Source: Streptomyces sp. ICC1
GTDB lineage: Bacteria; Actinomycetota; Actinomycetes; Streptomycetales; Streptomycetaceae
Direction: 5' to 3'
NCBI RefSeq assembly: GCF_003287935.1
Contig: NZ_CP030287.1
Span: forward strand, 1,426,001 to 1,490,000
DNA: 64,000 nt
The notes under the pieces were generated by a model that saw only the letters and a program-made list of their open reading frames with translations, was not told where the DNA came from and ran no database searches. Each line of letters starts with the position of its first letter. Position 1 is the stretch's first letter. The position numbers were made by a program, and so were the translations under genes. Of the stretch, positions 28,936 through 37,001 are shown one piece after another.

Positions 28936-29556
28936 TCAGGCAGCCCAGAGCAGCCGGGCGGGCTCCTCGGTGATCTGCGCCGAGGCCGAGAGCTTCGTCA
29001 GGCGGTCCAGGTAGCCGGCTCCGGACCGCACCTGCTCGCACCCCTCGGGATCCAGCCACCACAGCATCCCGGTGTACGCGTGCGGATCGGCCGCGGAGCG
29101 CAGCAGGCAGCTGCCCCCGAAGCCCGTGTCCGGTACGCACTGCCCGACCAGGGCGCCGAAGTCCAGCTCGAACTGCTCCGCTTCGCCCTCCAGCACGGCG
29201 TGTACGAAGACGACGCACGCGGCGTCCACGAGCTTGCCCCGGGCGGTCATCCGGCCCGCGCTGACCATGAGTTCGCTGTGCGCGGCCGTACACGTGCCGA
29301 GCCCGGGCAGCCGGGCGGCCGACTCCCCGCCCTCGTGCGAGACCTGGAGCAGCCGGTCCAGGGAACTCCACCGGTCGAGGTGCAGATACGTACCGGGACG
29401 GGTGATGGACTCCGCCGTCACCAGGGCCTCGAAGCCCTTGTGGGTTTCCCGTCGGCGGGCGTAGGCGACCAGCTCCCGCTCGAAGACGGCGGGATCGAGG
29501 GGAGTCGTCAGGCGCTCGATGACCGTCACCTGCGGGCCGCGCTCGTGTTGGGACAT
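28936..29556 (-). CDS. ABM-like dimeric alpha/beta-barrel protein (two repeats)
   Basis: 206-aa protein that seems to contain two ferredoxin-like repeats of the antibiotic-biosynthesis-monooxygenase fold: residues about 10-100 (VTVIERLTTP; FEALVTAESITRPGTYLHLDRW) and 115-195 (ACVVFVHAVLEGEAEQFE; YTGMLWWLDPEGCEQV). Such proteins act in aromatic polyketide pathways as cofactor-free oxygenases or cyclase helpers. Family placement is tentative because the second repeat is diverged. ATG 29556; divergent from the 85-aa gene across a region with SARP-like repeats in both orientations. Confidence 0.55.
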   Translation of the reverse strand: MSQHERGPQVTVIERLTTPLDPAVFERELVAYARRRETHKGFEALVTAESITRPGTYLHLDRWSSLDRLLQVSHEGGESAARLPGLGTCTAAHSELMVSAGRMTARGKLVDAACVVFVHAVLEGEAEQFELDFGALVGQCVPDTGFGGSCLLRSAADPHAYTGMLWWLDPEGCEQVRSGAGYLDRLTKLSASAQITEEPARLLWAA

Positions 29557-29614
29557 CGGCCGGACCCCCTCCTGCTTTCGTGCACGTGGAACGACTCTGC
29601 ATGTCAGCACACCC

Positions 29615-29632
29615 TGCTTGAGTCCCACTCGA
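29615..29632 (-). promoter_or_regulatory. Putative SARP-binding repeats (minus orientation)
   Basis: Minus strand TCGAGTG, 4 bp, TCAAGCA: two TCNAG heptamers at an 11-bp offset, 59 bp upstream of the ABM-like gene start. Confidence 0.45.
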
Positions 29633-29644
29633 ACGCGAGCGCGC

Positions 29645-29673
29645 GCGAGGGATCCTCAAGGCTCCGCCGAGCC
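29645..29673 (+). promoter_or_regulatory. Putative SARP-binding repeats (plus orientation)
   Basis: Plus strand GCGAGGG, 4 bp, TCAAGGC, 4 bp, CCGAGCC: three heptamers with a conserved AG core and exact 11-bp period, ending 46 bp before the start of the 85-aa gene that heads the acyl-CoA dehydrogenase operon. Confidence 0.5.
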
Positions 29674-29719
29674 GCAGGGACGACCGTGCCCTCCCGCTGT
29701 CAGAAGGGAAGTCACGACC

Positions 29720-29977
29720 ATGCCCGATTCGAGCACGACCACCGGCACGCGTACCACCACAACAGCACACCCGTTCGCCGGGATCGTGCTCAGACGGGTG
29801 CTGCGGCCGCTGTGGAACGCCCTGGTGATCTACGGAACCCTGTGGCTGCCGACCGGTCAGTACCGCCTCCGCTACATGCCCGACGGAACCGTCGTCCCCC
29901 ATCCGATAGACGAGCCGGAGGTGCCCGGCGGCGGCGATCGGATCCAGCCTGACCGGGAGACCTTGAGGGCCTCTTGA
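29720..29977 (+). CDS. Small hypothetical protein (85 aa)
   Basis: 85-aa protein of unknown function and the first gene of a plus-strand polyketide operon. A Thr-rich N-terminus is followed by a hydrophobic helix of about 25 residues (IVLRRVLRPLWNALVIYGTL) and a polar C-terminus with VVPHPIDEPEVPGG. AGAAGGGAAG upstream of the ATG is a good ribosome site. It could be a membrane-associated accessory protein; nothing in it identifies a reaction. Confidence 0.6.
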   Translation: MPDSSTTTGTRTTTTAHPFAGIVLRRVLRPLWNALVIYGTLWLPTGQYRLRYMPDGTVVPHPIDEPEVPGGGDRIQPDRETLRAS

Positions 29978-30031
29978 GCCGTGCCGGTTAAGCAGGACCC
30001 CGCGGGCCGCACACGAGGACGGAGAGCAGCC

Positions 30032-31774
30032 ATGACGACGGTGGCGAACAGGGCGGACTCCTCGGAGGCCGCCGTTCAGGAACGCATCGCGCAACTCGAA
30101 CACGACTTCGGTGATCTTGACGACCCGGGGAACCCGATGGGCGCGGAGCAGTTCCTCGCCGCCGACGAGCGCGGACGGCTGCTGCCGGCCGCCGAGCGGC
30201 TGCTCGACGGCTTCGGCCTCAACGCCGAGTTCGTTCCCAGGGAGCTCGGGGGCAGGCTCGACCGGATCGACGCCCTGTCCCGGGTGCTGCGCGCCGTGTT
30301 CCGGCGGGACGCGGCACTGGGGCTCGGCTACGGACTGAACTCCTACATGGCGTCCGTCATCATCTGGGCGGACGGTACGCCGGACCAGCGCCGGGACACC
30401 GCGGAACTGCTGCTGGGCGGCGGCCGGATGGCGTGCGCCTACCCGGAGCCCGCCCAGGGCAACGACTTCCTGGCCAATCGGCTCAGCGCGCGGCCGGACG
30501 GCGACGGCTACCTGCTGTCCGGCCGCAAGGAGGCCCTCAACGGAGTCGCCTCCGCCCAGTCGCTGCTGCTGTTCGCGCACACCCCGGGCGCCGGGGAGGG
30601 AGAGCTGAGCGCCTTCCTGATGCCGGGCCCCGACAGCCCGGCCGGCGCCAACCTGGGGCTCACGCCCCGGCGCCGGACCGTCGGCATCCGCGGCTGCGCG
30701 GTCCAAGGCCTGGAGTTCGACGGGCACCACGTCACCCGCGAGATGCTGGTCGGGGCGGCCGGCGCGGGCGCCCGGCTCGCGGAACGGGCCTTCCCGCTGA
30801 CGCGCAGCACCGGCCTTTCCATGGCACTGGGCTGCGCCGACACCGCGCTGCGCACGACGACGGCCTTCGCACGCTCGCACCGCTCCCGCAGCCGGGCCTC
30901 GCTGCACACGGCCCGTACCCGCACCGCCCTGGTGGACGCCTTCACGGACCTGCTGATCTGCGACTGCGTCTCGCTGGTGGCCACCCGGTCGGTGCACCTG
31001 CTGCCCGGCGAGAGCCGGACGCTGGGCGCGGTCGCCAAATACCTCCTGCCGACCGTGCTCAACGAGGCCATCTACGACCTGTCGATCGTGCTCGGCGCCG
31101 AGTCCTATGCCAGGACCGGGAGTTACGGGATCTTCCAGAAGGCGGCCCGCGACCTGCCGATGATCGGCCTCGGCAGCGCGGGCACCGCCGCCAGCCGGGC
31201 GGTGATCATCGCCCAGCTGCTGTGGCTGCCGGAGCTGCCCGCGTCCTGCGGGGCGGAGGCGCCCGCCGCCCTGTTCCGGCCGTTCGACGCCGACCTTCCC
31301 CCGTACCGGCGGGAGGAGCTGGTGCCCGCACCCGAGGGTGATGCGCTGCTCGCCTCGCTCGCGCACTCGGCGCGGTACGCGTCCGTCGTCAGCGGGCCGC
31401 TGGGCGAGGCGCTCGCCGAAGCCGCGGCGGCGCTCACCGAGCAGCTGCGCGGGCTGCTGGACTCCTGCGCGGCGCTGACCGACCACCCGGCGGGCCGTCC
31501 GGTGAGCCCCCGCGCGTACGCCATGGCCGACCGGTACGCGCTGATCGCCGCGGGCGCGGCCTGCCTCGGCGTCTGGCGCCACCAGCGCGGGACCGGCGGC
31601 TTCCTCGCGGACCCCGCGTGGGTGGCGATGGCGCTGACCCGGATCGCGGGCCGGCTCGACCAGTCCGCGGCCCGCCCCCTGCCGCTCGGCGAGGAGCGCC
31701 TGCTCACCGAGCTGCTGCACCGCTTCGACGACGCCCGCAGCTACGACCTGTACGCGACCGCGATCGGCAGCTGA
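30032..31774 (+). CDS. Acyl-CoA dehydrogenase-like flavoprotein
   Basis: 580-aa protein of the acyl-CoA dehydrogenase fold: N-terminal helical domain, a middle beta domain (MACAYPEPAQGNDFLAN; GYLLSGRKEALNGVASAQ) and a C-terminal helical domain (GSYGIFQKAARDLP), with about 180 extra C-terminal residues. It should introduce a double bond into an acyl thioester, either CoA- or carrier-bound. With the FAAL and ACP-AT in the same locus, it may desaturate a loaded acyl starter. The catalytic base is not confidently identifiable by eye. GGAGAG precedes the ATG. Confidence 0.82.
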   Translation: MTTVANRADSSEAAVQERIAQLEHDFGDLDDPGNPMGAEQFLAADERGRLLPAAERLLDGFGLNAEFVPRELGGRLDRIDALSRVLRAVFRRDAALGLGYGLNSYMASVIIWADGTPDQRRDTAELLLGGGRMACAYPEPAQGNDFLANRLSARPDGDGYLLSGRKEALNGVASAQSLLLFAHTPGAGEGELSAFLMPGPDSPAGANLGLTPRRRTVGIRGCAVQGLEFDGHHVTREMLVGAAGAGARLAERAFPLTRSTGLSMALGCADTALRTTTAFARSHRSRSRASLHTARTRTALVDAFTDLLICDCVSLVATRSVHLLPGESRTLGAVAKYLLPTVLNEAIYDLSIVLGAESYARTGSYGIFQKAARDLPMIGLGSAGTAASRAVIIAQLLWLPELPASCGAEAPAALFRPFDADLPPYRREELVPAPEGDALLASLAHSARYASVVSGPLGEALAEAAAALTEQLRGLLDSCAALTDHPAGRPVSPRAYAMADRYALIAAGAACLGVWRHQRGTGGFLADPAWVAMALTRIAGRLDQSAARPLPLGEERLLTELLHRFDDARSYDLYATAIGS

Positions 31775-31797
31775 CGCACGACCCCGGAGGTAGGACC

Positions 31798-31851
31798 ATG
31801 AGCAACCCAGCGGCGGCGCAAACGAGCCCCACACGGCCCACGGAGGCGTGA
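31798..31851 (+). CDS. 17-aa coupled leader peptide ORF
   Basis: ATG 31798 follows a strong GGAGGTAGG ribosome site and encodes MSNPAAAQTSPTRPTEA, ending in TGA that overlaps the PPTase ATG (TGATG). The arrangement suggests that translation of this short peptide delivers ribosomes to the PPTase start. It may have no function as a peptide. Confidence 0.45.
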   Translation: MSNPAAAQTSPTRPTEA

Positions 31852-32684
31852 TGGAACGGCTGACGGAAGGCCCCTCGCATCCGGTGATGCGTCCGCTGCG
31901 GCAGCGCGGGCCCACGGAATCCTGGCAGCCGGTGCGCCACGAGATGGCCACCCGCGGCACCTGCGTCGTCTACGCGGCCGTCGGCGATTGGCTGCCGCCG
32001 GACCTGGACGCCCCCGCCCTGGCCGCCGACCTGGGCCCCGACGTCCGGCGGATGCGGCGGATGACCCATGCCCAGAACCGGGCCCGGTTCGTCGCCTCCA
32101 GGCTGCTGTTGAAATCGGCGGCCAGCGCCGTACTGGGCACGCGGCCCAGCGAACTGGAACTCGCCTACAAGATCGGCGGACGCCCGCACCTGCGCGGGAT
32201 CGACCAGCTCGACGTCAGCCTCAGCCACACCGACGACCTGGTCGTCGTGGGCCTGACCCGGTTCGGCCGGATCGGCGTGGACACCGAGTCCACGGACCGC
32301 AGGATGCTCGACCTCGGCACGGAACGCCAAGCCTGCACCCCGCACGAGCTGGAGGCGCTGGAGCAGGTGCCGCTGGAGCGGCGCAACCGTGAGCTCGTGC
32401 GCCTGTGGACCCTCAAAGAGGCCTACAGCAAGGCCATCGGCCAGGGGCTGCGCTTCCGCTTCACCGAGTTCGGCTTCGGCCCGAACGACGAGGGGGTACG
32501 GATGCTCCGGCCCGACGGGACGCCGGGGACCGGCTGGGAATGGTCCTTCCACAGCTGGCAGACGGCCGACTCCTACACGGTCAGCGCCGCCCTCTACGAT
32601 CCGGGATTCGACGCCCGCCACCGGTCCTCCGGAGTGCTGCCCCTGCTTCCGGTGCTCACCGACCCGCGCTCCAGCGCCAGTTGA
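31851..32684 (+). CDS. 4'-phosphopantetheinyl transferase (Sfp type)
   Basis: 277-aa PPTase that converts apo carrier proteins to the holo form using CoA. Sfp signatures are present: GRIGVDTES (Mg2+-binding Asp/Glu) near residue 140 and LWTLKEAYSKAIGQGL near 185. Full Sfp length. Likely targets are the ACP at 34556 and the ACP-AT at 25365. The start overlaps the stop of a 17-aa ORF. Confidence 0.92.
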   Translation: MERLTEGPSHPVMRPLRQRGPTESWQPVRHEMATRGTCVVYAAVGDWLPPDLDAPALAADLGPDVRRMRRMTHAQNRARFVASRLLLKSAASAVLGTRPSELELAYKIGGRPHLRGIDQLDVSLSHTDDLVVVGLTRFGRIGVDTESTDRRMLDLGTERQACTPHELEALEQVPLERRNRELVRLWTLKEAYSKAIGQGLRFRFTEFGFGPNDEGVRMLRPDGTPGTGWEWSFHSWQTADSYTVSAALYDPGFDARHRSSGVLPLLPVLTDPRSSAS

Positions 32685-32773
32685 GCCGGGGGCGAGGACC
32701 GGCGGTGACTCTCTGATCCCGCAGGCGGCCAGCCGCCGACCGCGGACCCGGTCAGTTTGGGAAGGGAGTCCGG

Positions 32774-33568
32774 ATGCCTCGTTGTCTCGCGGTCCGTCCG
32801 CCGGCCGGTCCGGCCGGAATCCGGCTGTTCTGCTTCCACCACGCCGGCGCCGGCGCCATGACCTTCGCCGGGTGGAAGCGGGCCGTCGGCCCCGGGGTCT
32901 CCGTACTGCCGGTACGGCTGCCCGGCCGGGAGTCCCGGCTGCGGGAGCCCCGCGTCACCGACGGCGACCAGCTGATCCAGGAGCTCACCGAAGACCTCGG
33001 GGAGATCCTGGACGGGCCGGAACCCTACGCCTTCTACGGGCACAGCCTGGGCGCGATGGTCGCCTACCGGTTCGCCGAGCACCTCGTGCGCACCGGCCGG
33101 CGCCCGCCGCTGATGCTGCTGGTCGGTGCCAGTCCCGCACCCCAACTGCCCTCCGCCGTACTCGACGGGGCCCGCGCCCTGCGGCCCGACGCCCCGGACA
33201 AAGAGCTGCTCAAGGCACTCGGGGACGAGGACAGCCTGCCGCGGGAGCTGCTCGCGCGGCCCGGCTGGCTCAGCCTCACCCTGGACACCCTGCGGGCCGA
33301 TCTGCGACTGGCCCGCAGTCTGCGGTCCGCACCGGTCGTCCCGTTGCCCTGCCCCGTCAGGGCCTTCGCGGGATCGGAGGACCCGCTGGTCTCCCCGGCC
33401 GAGGTCGGCGCCTGGGCCCAATGCACGACAGCGGGGTTCCGCATGCGGATCCTGCCGGGTGCCCACTTCTTCGTACGGGGCGACGAACTGCCCCGGCTCG
33501 TCGGGGAGGCACTGCACATCGAATCGGCGCTCGCCGAAGCCCCGCCGCTCGGGGCCGCGGCGAGCTGA
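32774..33568 (+). CDS. Type II thioesterase
   Basis: 264-aa alpha/beta hydrolase of the editing thioesterase family (GrsT/RifR-like). It starts with the typical RLFCFHHAGAGAM, has the nucleophile elbow GHSLGAMVAY near residue 89 and the His in LPGAHFF near 238, with an Asp in GSEDPL. It should clear stalled or mis-acylated carrier proteins. GAAGGGAG precedes the ATG. Confidence 0.92.
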   Translation: MPRCLAVRPPAGPAGIRLFCFHHAGAGAMTFAGWKRAVGPGVSVLPVRLPGRESRLREPRVTDGDQLIQELTEDLGEILDGPEPYAFYGHSLGAMVAYRFAEHLVRTGRRPPLMLLVGASPAPQLPSAVLDGARALRPDAPDKELLKALGDEDSLPRELLARPGWLSLTLDTLRADLRLARSLRSAPVVPLPCPVRAFAGSEDPLVSPAEVGAWAQCTTAGFRMRILPGAHFFVRGDELPRLVGEALHIESALAEAPPLGAAAS

Positions 33569-33594
33569 GCCGCTCCGCCAGGGCGCGGCCGTGC

Positions 33595-33615
33595 GGCGCA
33601 TCCCCGGGATGCGCC
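33595..33615. promoter_or_regulatory. Palindrome upstream of SARP copy 2
   Basis: GGCGCATCCC, one base, then its exact complement. With almost no loop it looks more like a protein-binding palindrome than a terminator. It lies between the thioesterase and SARP genes and is followed by an 11-bp direct repeat CAGGACGCGTC (two copies, 13 bp apart). Confidence 0.35.
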
Positions 33616-33686
33616 CCCAGGACGCGTCGTCAGGACGCGTCACCGAGGCGATCCCAACCCCCCAACCACGAGGAGCTGTTCAAGGC

Positions 33687-34535
33687 ATGGACATCAGCGT
33701 GCTCGGTCCATTCCGAGCCACTCAGTCCGGTGTTCCCCTCCACCTGACCGCCGTCAAGCCGCGCAAGGTCTTCGCGCTGCTGGCCCTCCAGGCCGACCAG
33801 GTCGTCTCGGTGGCCTCGCTGGTGGAGGAGGTATGGGGAGAGAGCCCGCCGCGCAGTGTGCAGACCACCCTGCAGACGTACATCCTCCAGATCCGCCACC
33901 TCATCGGCGCCGCGCTCCGCGAGGAGCCGGCCGGTGCCGGACTGCCCCGCGGGGCCAAGAGCGTCCTGGTCACCGAGCCGGGCGGCTACCGGCTGGACAC
34001 CCAGGGCGGGCTCATCGACGCGCAGGAGTTCGACGCGCTGTCCTCCGCGGGCCACCGTGCCCTCGACCACGGGGAGTGGCAGCAGGCGTCCGCGTACTTC
34101 GGACGCGCCCTCTCCCTGTGGCACGGGCGGGCGCTGGCCGACGTCCAGTGCGGCGTGCTCCTCGAAGCCGAGGCCACCCGCCTCGACGAATCGCGCATGA
34201 GCGTGCTTCACCGCCGAATCGAGGCGGATTTGAGGCTCGGCCGCCACCATGAGCTCATCGGCGAACTGTCCGGGCTCGCCGCCCGGCACCCCTTGCACGA
34301 GGCGCTGCACGAGCAGCTGATGCTCGCGCTGTACCGGGCCGGTCGGCGCAGTGACGCACTGATCGTCTACCGGCAGCTGCGCGCCTCCCTCAACCAGAGT
34401 CTGGGGCTCGACCCCTCACACAGCATCGAGTACCTGCACCGAGCGGTCCTCGACTCCTCGCCGCAGCTCGACCTGGAGGGAACCCGGATGCTGTCCGGTG
34501 TCTCGGGAATCCCGCTGCTGGCGAGGGCCAACTGA
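33687..34535 (+). CDS. SARP family pathway-specific activator (copy 2)
   Basis: 282-aa SARP: OmpR-type winged helix (MDISVLGPFRATQSG; TLQTYILQIRHLI) and bacterial transcriptional activator domain (about 110-260). It sits inside the PKS region directly before the ACP, so it is the more likely activator of the KS operon. It shares extended similarity with the SARP at 19724, including RRIEADLRLGRH and LAARHPLHE, so the two are paralogues of one system. Confidence 0.92.
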   Translation: MDISVLGPFRATQSGVPLHLTAVKPRKVFALLALQADQVVSVASLVEEVWGESPPRSVQTTLQTYILQIRHLIGAALREEPAGAGLPRGAKSVLVTEPGGYRLDTQGGLIDAQEFDALSSAGHRALDHGEWQQASAYFGRALSLWHGRALADVQCGVLLEAEATRLDESRMSVLHRRIEADLRLGRHHELIGELSGLAARHPLHEALHEQLMLALYRAGRRSDALIVYRQLRASLNQSLGLDPSHSIEYLHRAVLDSSPQLDLEGTRMLSGVSGIPLLARAN

Positions 34536-34555
34536 TTCTCCTGAGAGGAATCATC

Positions 34556-34825
34556 GTGAGCGACATAACCCTGTCCGAACTCGGTGAGCTGCTGCTCGAG
34601 TGCGTCGGAGCGCCGGAGGAGGGAATGGCGTTCGAGGGCGATGAGGCCCTGGACACCCCGTTCCTCGAGTTCGGCTACGACTCCCTCGCCCTGCTTCAGG
34701 TCACCAGCGTGATCAACCGTACGTACGGCATCGTGCTGAACGACGACGCGGTCGCGGAGGCGGAGACCCCCCGCCTGCTGCTCGCACTGATCCGTACGGC
34801 TCCGCGGGCCGGAGCCGTACGGTGA
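34556..34825 (+). CDS. Type II PKS acyl carrier protein
   Basis: 89-aa acyl carrier protein that holds the growing poly-beta-ketone. The phosphopantetheine site is FGYDSLALLQV (Ser42-43 region) in a standard four-helix ACP; helix II and the SVINRTYGI stretch are typical of spore-pigment ACPs. It is not next to KS/CLF but 7 kb away on the other strand, and is coupled to the ketoreductase by GTGA. GAGAGGAA precedes the GTG. Confidence 0.93.
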   Translation: MSDITLSELGELLLECVGAPEEGMAFEGDEALDTPFLEFGYDSLALLQVTSVINRTYGIVLNDDAVAEAETPRLLLALIRTAPRAGAVR

Positions 34826-35586
34826 CCGACGCTCTTTCGGGTCCCGCCGGCTTCGCCGGCAAGCGGGTCGTCGTCACCGGCGCCACCCGCGGCATCGGCC
34901 GGGCGACGGCTCTCGCCTTCGCCCGGTCCGGTGCCCGGCTCGTCGTCTCGTACCGCAGCGACGGCGAGCTGGCCAAGGCACTGGGCGTCGAGCTGGAGCA
35001 GCTCGGCGCCGAGTTCGAGCTCGTCCAGGCCGATCTGACCACGCGCGAAGGCGCCGGACTGCTGGCCGCCACGGCCACGGAGCGGTTCGGCGGGGTCGAC
35101 GTGCTGGTCAACAACCTCGGGGTCGACGGGCACGTGCCCTTCGGCAAGCTCTCCGAGGCGGAGTGGCACCGCGTGCTGGACCACAACGCCACGTCGGCGT
35201 ACCTGGTGACGCAGGCGGTGCTGGAAACCATGGGGGACGCCGCCGCGGGCGGTGCGATCGTGAACATCGGCGCCTCGGTGGCCCTGCGGGGCCGGCCGTT
35301 CGGCGTCCACTACAGCACCTCCAAGGCCGCCCTGGTCGGGTTCACGCGCGCGCTCGCCAAGGAGCTCGGGCCGCGCGGGATCAGGGTCAACCTGGTCGCG
35401 CCCGGGGTCACCGAGACGGAACCGGGCGGCGGAATGCCCCCGCCGCTCGTCGCCAAGCTCACCGCGCTGACCGCGCTGGGGCGCCTCGGGCAACCGGAGG
35501 ACGTGGCGGGGGCGGTGCTCTACCTCGCCGGGGACTCGGCCTCGTACGTCACCGGCACCACGATCGAAGTCGACGGAGGAATCTGA
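34822..35586 (+). CDS. Short-chain dehydrogenase (ketoreductase-like)
   Basis: 254-aa classical SDR with TGATRGIGRATAL for NADP(H) binding near residue 19, NNLG near 95, the catalytic Tyr-Lys in YSTSKAALVG near 168, and a FabG-like C-terminus (YVTGTTIEVDGGI). Probably reduces a carbonyl of the polyketide. It overlaps both neighbours by a few bases within the ACP operon. Confidence 0.9.
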   Translation: MTDALSGPAGFAGKRVVVTGATRGIGRATALAFARSGARLVVSYRSDGELAKALGVELEQLGAEFELVQADLTTREGAGLLAATATERFGGVDVLVNNLGVDGHVPFGKLSEAEWHRVLDHNATSAYLVTQAVLETMGDAAAGGAIVNIGASVALRGRPFGVHYSTSKAALVGFTRALAKELGPRGIRVNLVAPGVTETEPGGGMPPPLVAKLTALTALGRLGQPEDVAGAVLYLAGDSASYVTGTTIEVDGGI

Positions 35587-35975
35587 TGCCCTACGCAGCC
35601 ATCACGTACAAGGTCAAGCCCGGCCACGAGGACGAGATCGCGGCGATCTTCGCGGCGTTCGAGCGGGTCGACACACCCGACTTCGCGGGGGAGACCGGGG
35701 ACGCGGCCGGCCGGCTGCTCGGCACCGCGGTGTTCGTCAAGGACGAGAACATCGTCCGGGTCATCCACTACGAAGGCGACTTCGCGGCGGTCGGCCGGCA
35801 CATGTCCACGCAGAAGGGCGTCCACGTCCTGGAGGAGAAGCTGGCGCCGTTCCTCGCGGAGCAGCGGGACACCGCCGCGCCGCAGGACTTCGCGGAGTAC
35901 TTCCGCAAGGCGATCATGCGCAGTGTCCAGCAGCTGACCGTCGACACCCACCCCGTGGGTGCCCCGGCGTCATGA
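35586..35975 (+). CDS. SchA/CurD-like protein (copy 1)
   Basis: 129-aa protein of the SchA/CurD family, found in spore-pigment (whiE ORFI) and pentangular polyketide clusters. It has the family start YAAITYKVKPGHEDEIAAIF, LLGTAVFVKDENIVRVIHYEGD, RHMSTQKGVHVLEEKLAPFL, and a C-terminal helical extension. Biochemical role unresolved; a dimeric alpha/beta barrel acting in cyclisation or oxygenation is often proposed. It is paralogous to the gene at 45525. Confidence 0.88.
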   Translation: MPYAAITYKVKPGHEDEIAAIFAAFERVDTPDFAGETGDAAGRLLGTAVFVKDENIVRVIHYEGDFAAVGRHMSTQKGVHVLEEKLAPFLAEQRDTAAPQDFAEYFRKAIMRSVQQLTVDTHPVGAPAS

Positions 35976-36424
35976 TCGAGGCGTTGGGCGTGGCGGCCCT
36001 GCTCGGCAGCGGCGTCACCGCGGGAGTGCTCTTCGCCGTCGCGCTGAGCGTCGTACCGGCGCTCTCCGCGATGCCGGCCGGCACGTACATCTACGCGCAC
36101 AAGCTGCTGGGCCGGAACTGGGATCCCACGATGCCGGTCATCGTGCTCGGCAGCACCCTGGTCAACGGCGTGCTGGCCGTGCTGGCGGACGGCTCGGCGC
36201 GGCTGCTCTTCGGGGCCGCGGCCGTGCTGCTGCTGGGGGTCTCGGGGGTCTCCCACCTCTGCAACGTGCCGATCAACCGCCGGGTCAAGTCGATCACCGA
36301 CGAGTCCGCGATCCCCTCGGACTGGGAGGACCCGCGCCCCTTGTGGCGGAGCTACCACCACCTGCGGACGGTTCTGGCCGTCCTGGCGCTGCTCGTCACG
36401 TCGGCGGGGGTGACTACGCTCTGA
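35972..36424 (+). CDS. DUF1772/anthrone oxygenase-like membrane protein (copy 1)
   Basis: 150-aa protein with four transmembrane helices. The family's LLGRNWDPTMPVI segment and conserved NVPINRRVKS are present, as in DUF1772 proteins of polyketide clusters, some of which are assigned as anthrone oxygenases that make quinones. It overlaps the preceding stop by 4 bp and ends the ACP operon. A second copy lies at 41061. Confidence 0.85.
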   Translation: MIEALGVAALLGSGVTAGVLFAVALSVVPALSAMPAGTYIYAHKLLGRNWDPTMPVIVLGSTLVNGVLAVLADGSARLLFGAAAVLLLGVSGVSHLCNVPINRRVKSITDESAIPSDWEDPRPLWRSYHHLRTVLAVLALLVTSAGVTTL

Positions 36425-36450
36425 CCGGCCGCGCCCCTCAGCGCACCGTG

Positions 36451-36490
36451 CCGGGAGGCCGGCCCCGTACCCACGGGGCCGGCCTCCCGG
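36451..36490. terminator. Terminator hairpin 1 between convergent PKS operons
   Basis: Perfect 18-bp arms CCGGGAGGCCGGCCCCGT and complement with a 4-nt loop, 27 bases after the DUF1772 stop codon. Confidence 0.85.
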
Positions 36491-36572
36491 TGTTCGGCCC
36501 TCCCTGCGTCCGGAGAGTGCGCACCGCGCGGCCCGCAGGGCCCGTCCCGTACGGCGGGCCGGACAGCACGAT

Positions 36573-36617
36573 GCCCCTGCGGTGGCGGCCTTCGACGGGC
36601 GAAGGCCGCGCAGGGGC
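36573..36617. terminator. Hairpin 2 between convergent PKS operons
   Basis: Two paired segments, GCCCCTGCG and CGGCCTTCG, with their complements and a 4-nt bulge on one side; a long interrupted stem. Confidence 0.6.
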
Positions 36618-36628
36618 AACCGATACGG

Positions 36629-36666
36629 GACCACCCGGCAGCCTGGGGAGAGGCTGCCGGGTGGTC
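36629..36666. terminator. Terminator hairpin 3 between convergent PKS operons
   Basis: Perfect 16-bp arms GACCACCCGGCAGCCT and complement with a 6-nt loop, just beyond the stop of the minus-strand ABM gene. Confidence 0.85.
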
Positions 36667-36689
36667 CTTGCGTGCGGTGCGGGCCGCCG

Positions 36690-37001
36690 TCAGGCAGCCG
36701 ACGCGGGGACGATGTGGCGGACGATCTCCGTCACGTTCATGCCGCCGCCCTTGCGGTACGGCTTCAGCCGCTGGCGGTGGACGACGTGGCGGGCGCTCAG
36801 CTCGAAGGCGCGGAACCGCGGTTCGTCCTCCCAGTCCGTGAGGACCCAGTAGACGCCCTCGTCCTCCGTGTCGCGCACCAGCGTCTGGCCGAGGTTCGCC
36901 GGCTCGCGGGAGATCGACTCGCCGATCTCCGACCAGGTCTGCTCGAAGTCCCGGGCCAGCTCGGGGAAGATCTCCATACGCAGGATCACTCGGTGGGTCA
37001 T
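36690..37001 (-). CDS. Antibiotic biosynthesis monooxygenase-type protein (copy A)
   Basis: 103-aa ABM/ActVA-Orf6-like ferredoxin-fold protein: HRVILRMEIFPELARDFEQ, then ANLGQTLVRD, WEDEPRFRAFE and a C-terminal helix. Similar 100-aa proteins act as cofactor-independent anthrone oxygenases or as polyketide cyclases. It is the last gene of the long KS operon, overlapping the hydroxylase stop by 4 bp, and is closely similar to the gene at 39915. Confidence 0.82.
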   Translation of the reverse strand: MTHRVILRMEIFPELARDFEQTWSEIGESISREPANLGQTLVRDTEDEGVYWVLTDWEDEPRFRAFELSARHVVHRQRLKPYRKGGGMNVTEIVRHIVPASAA

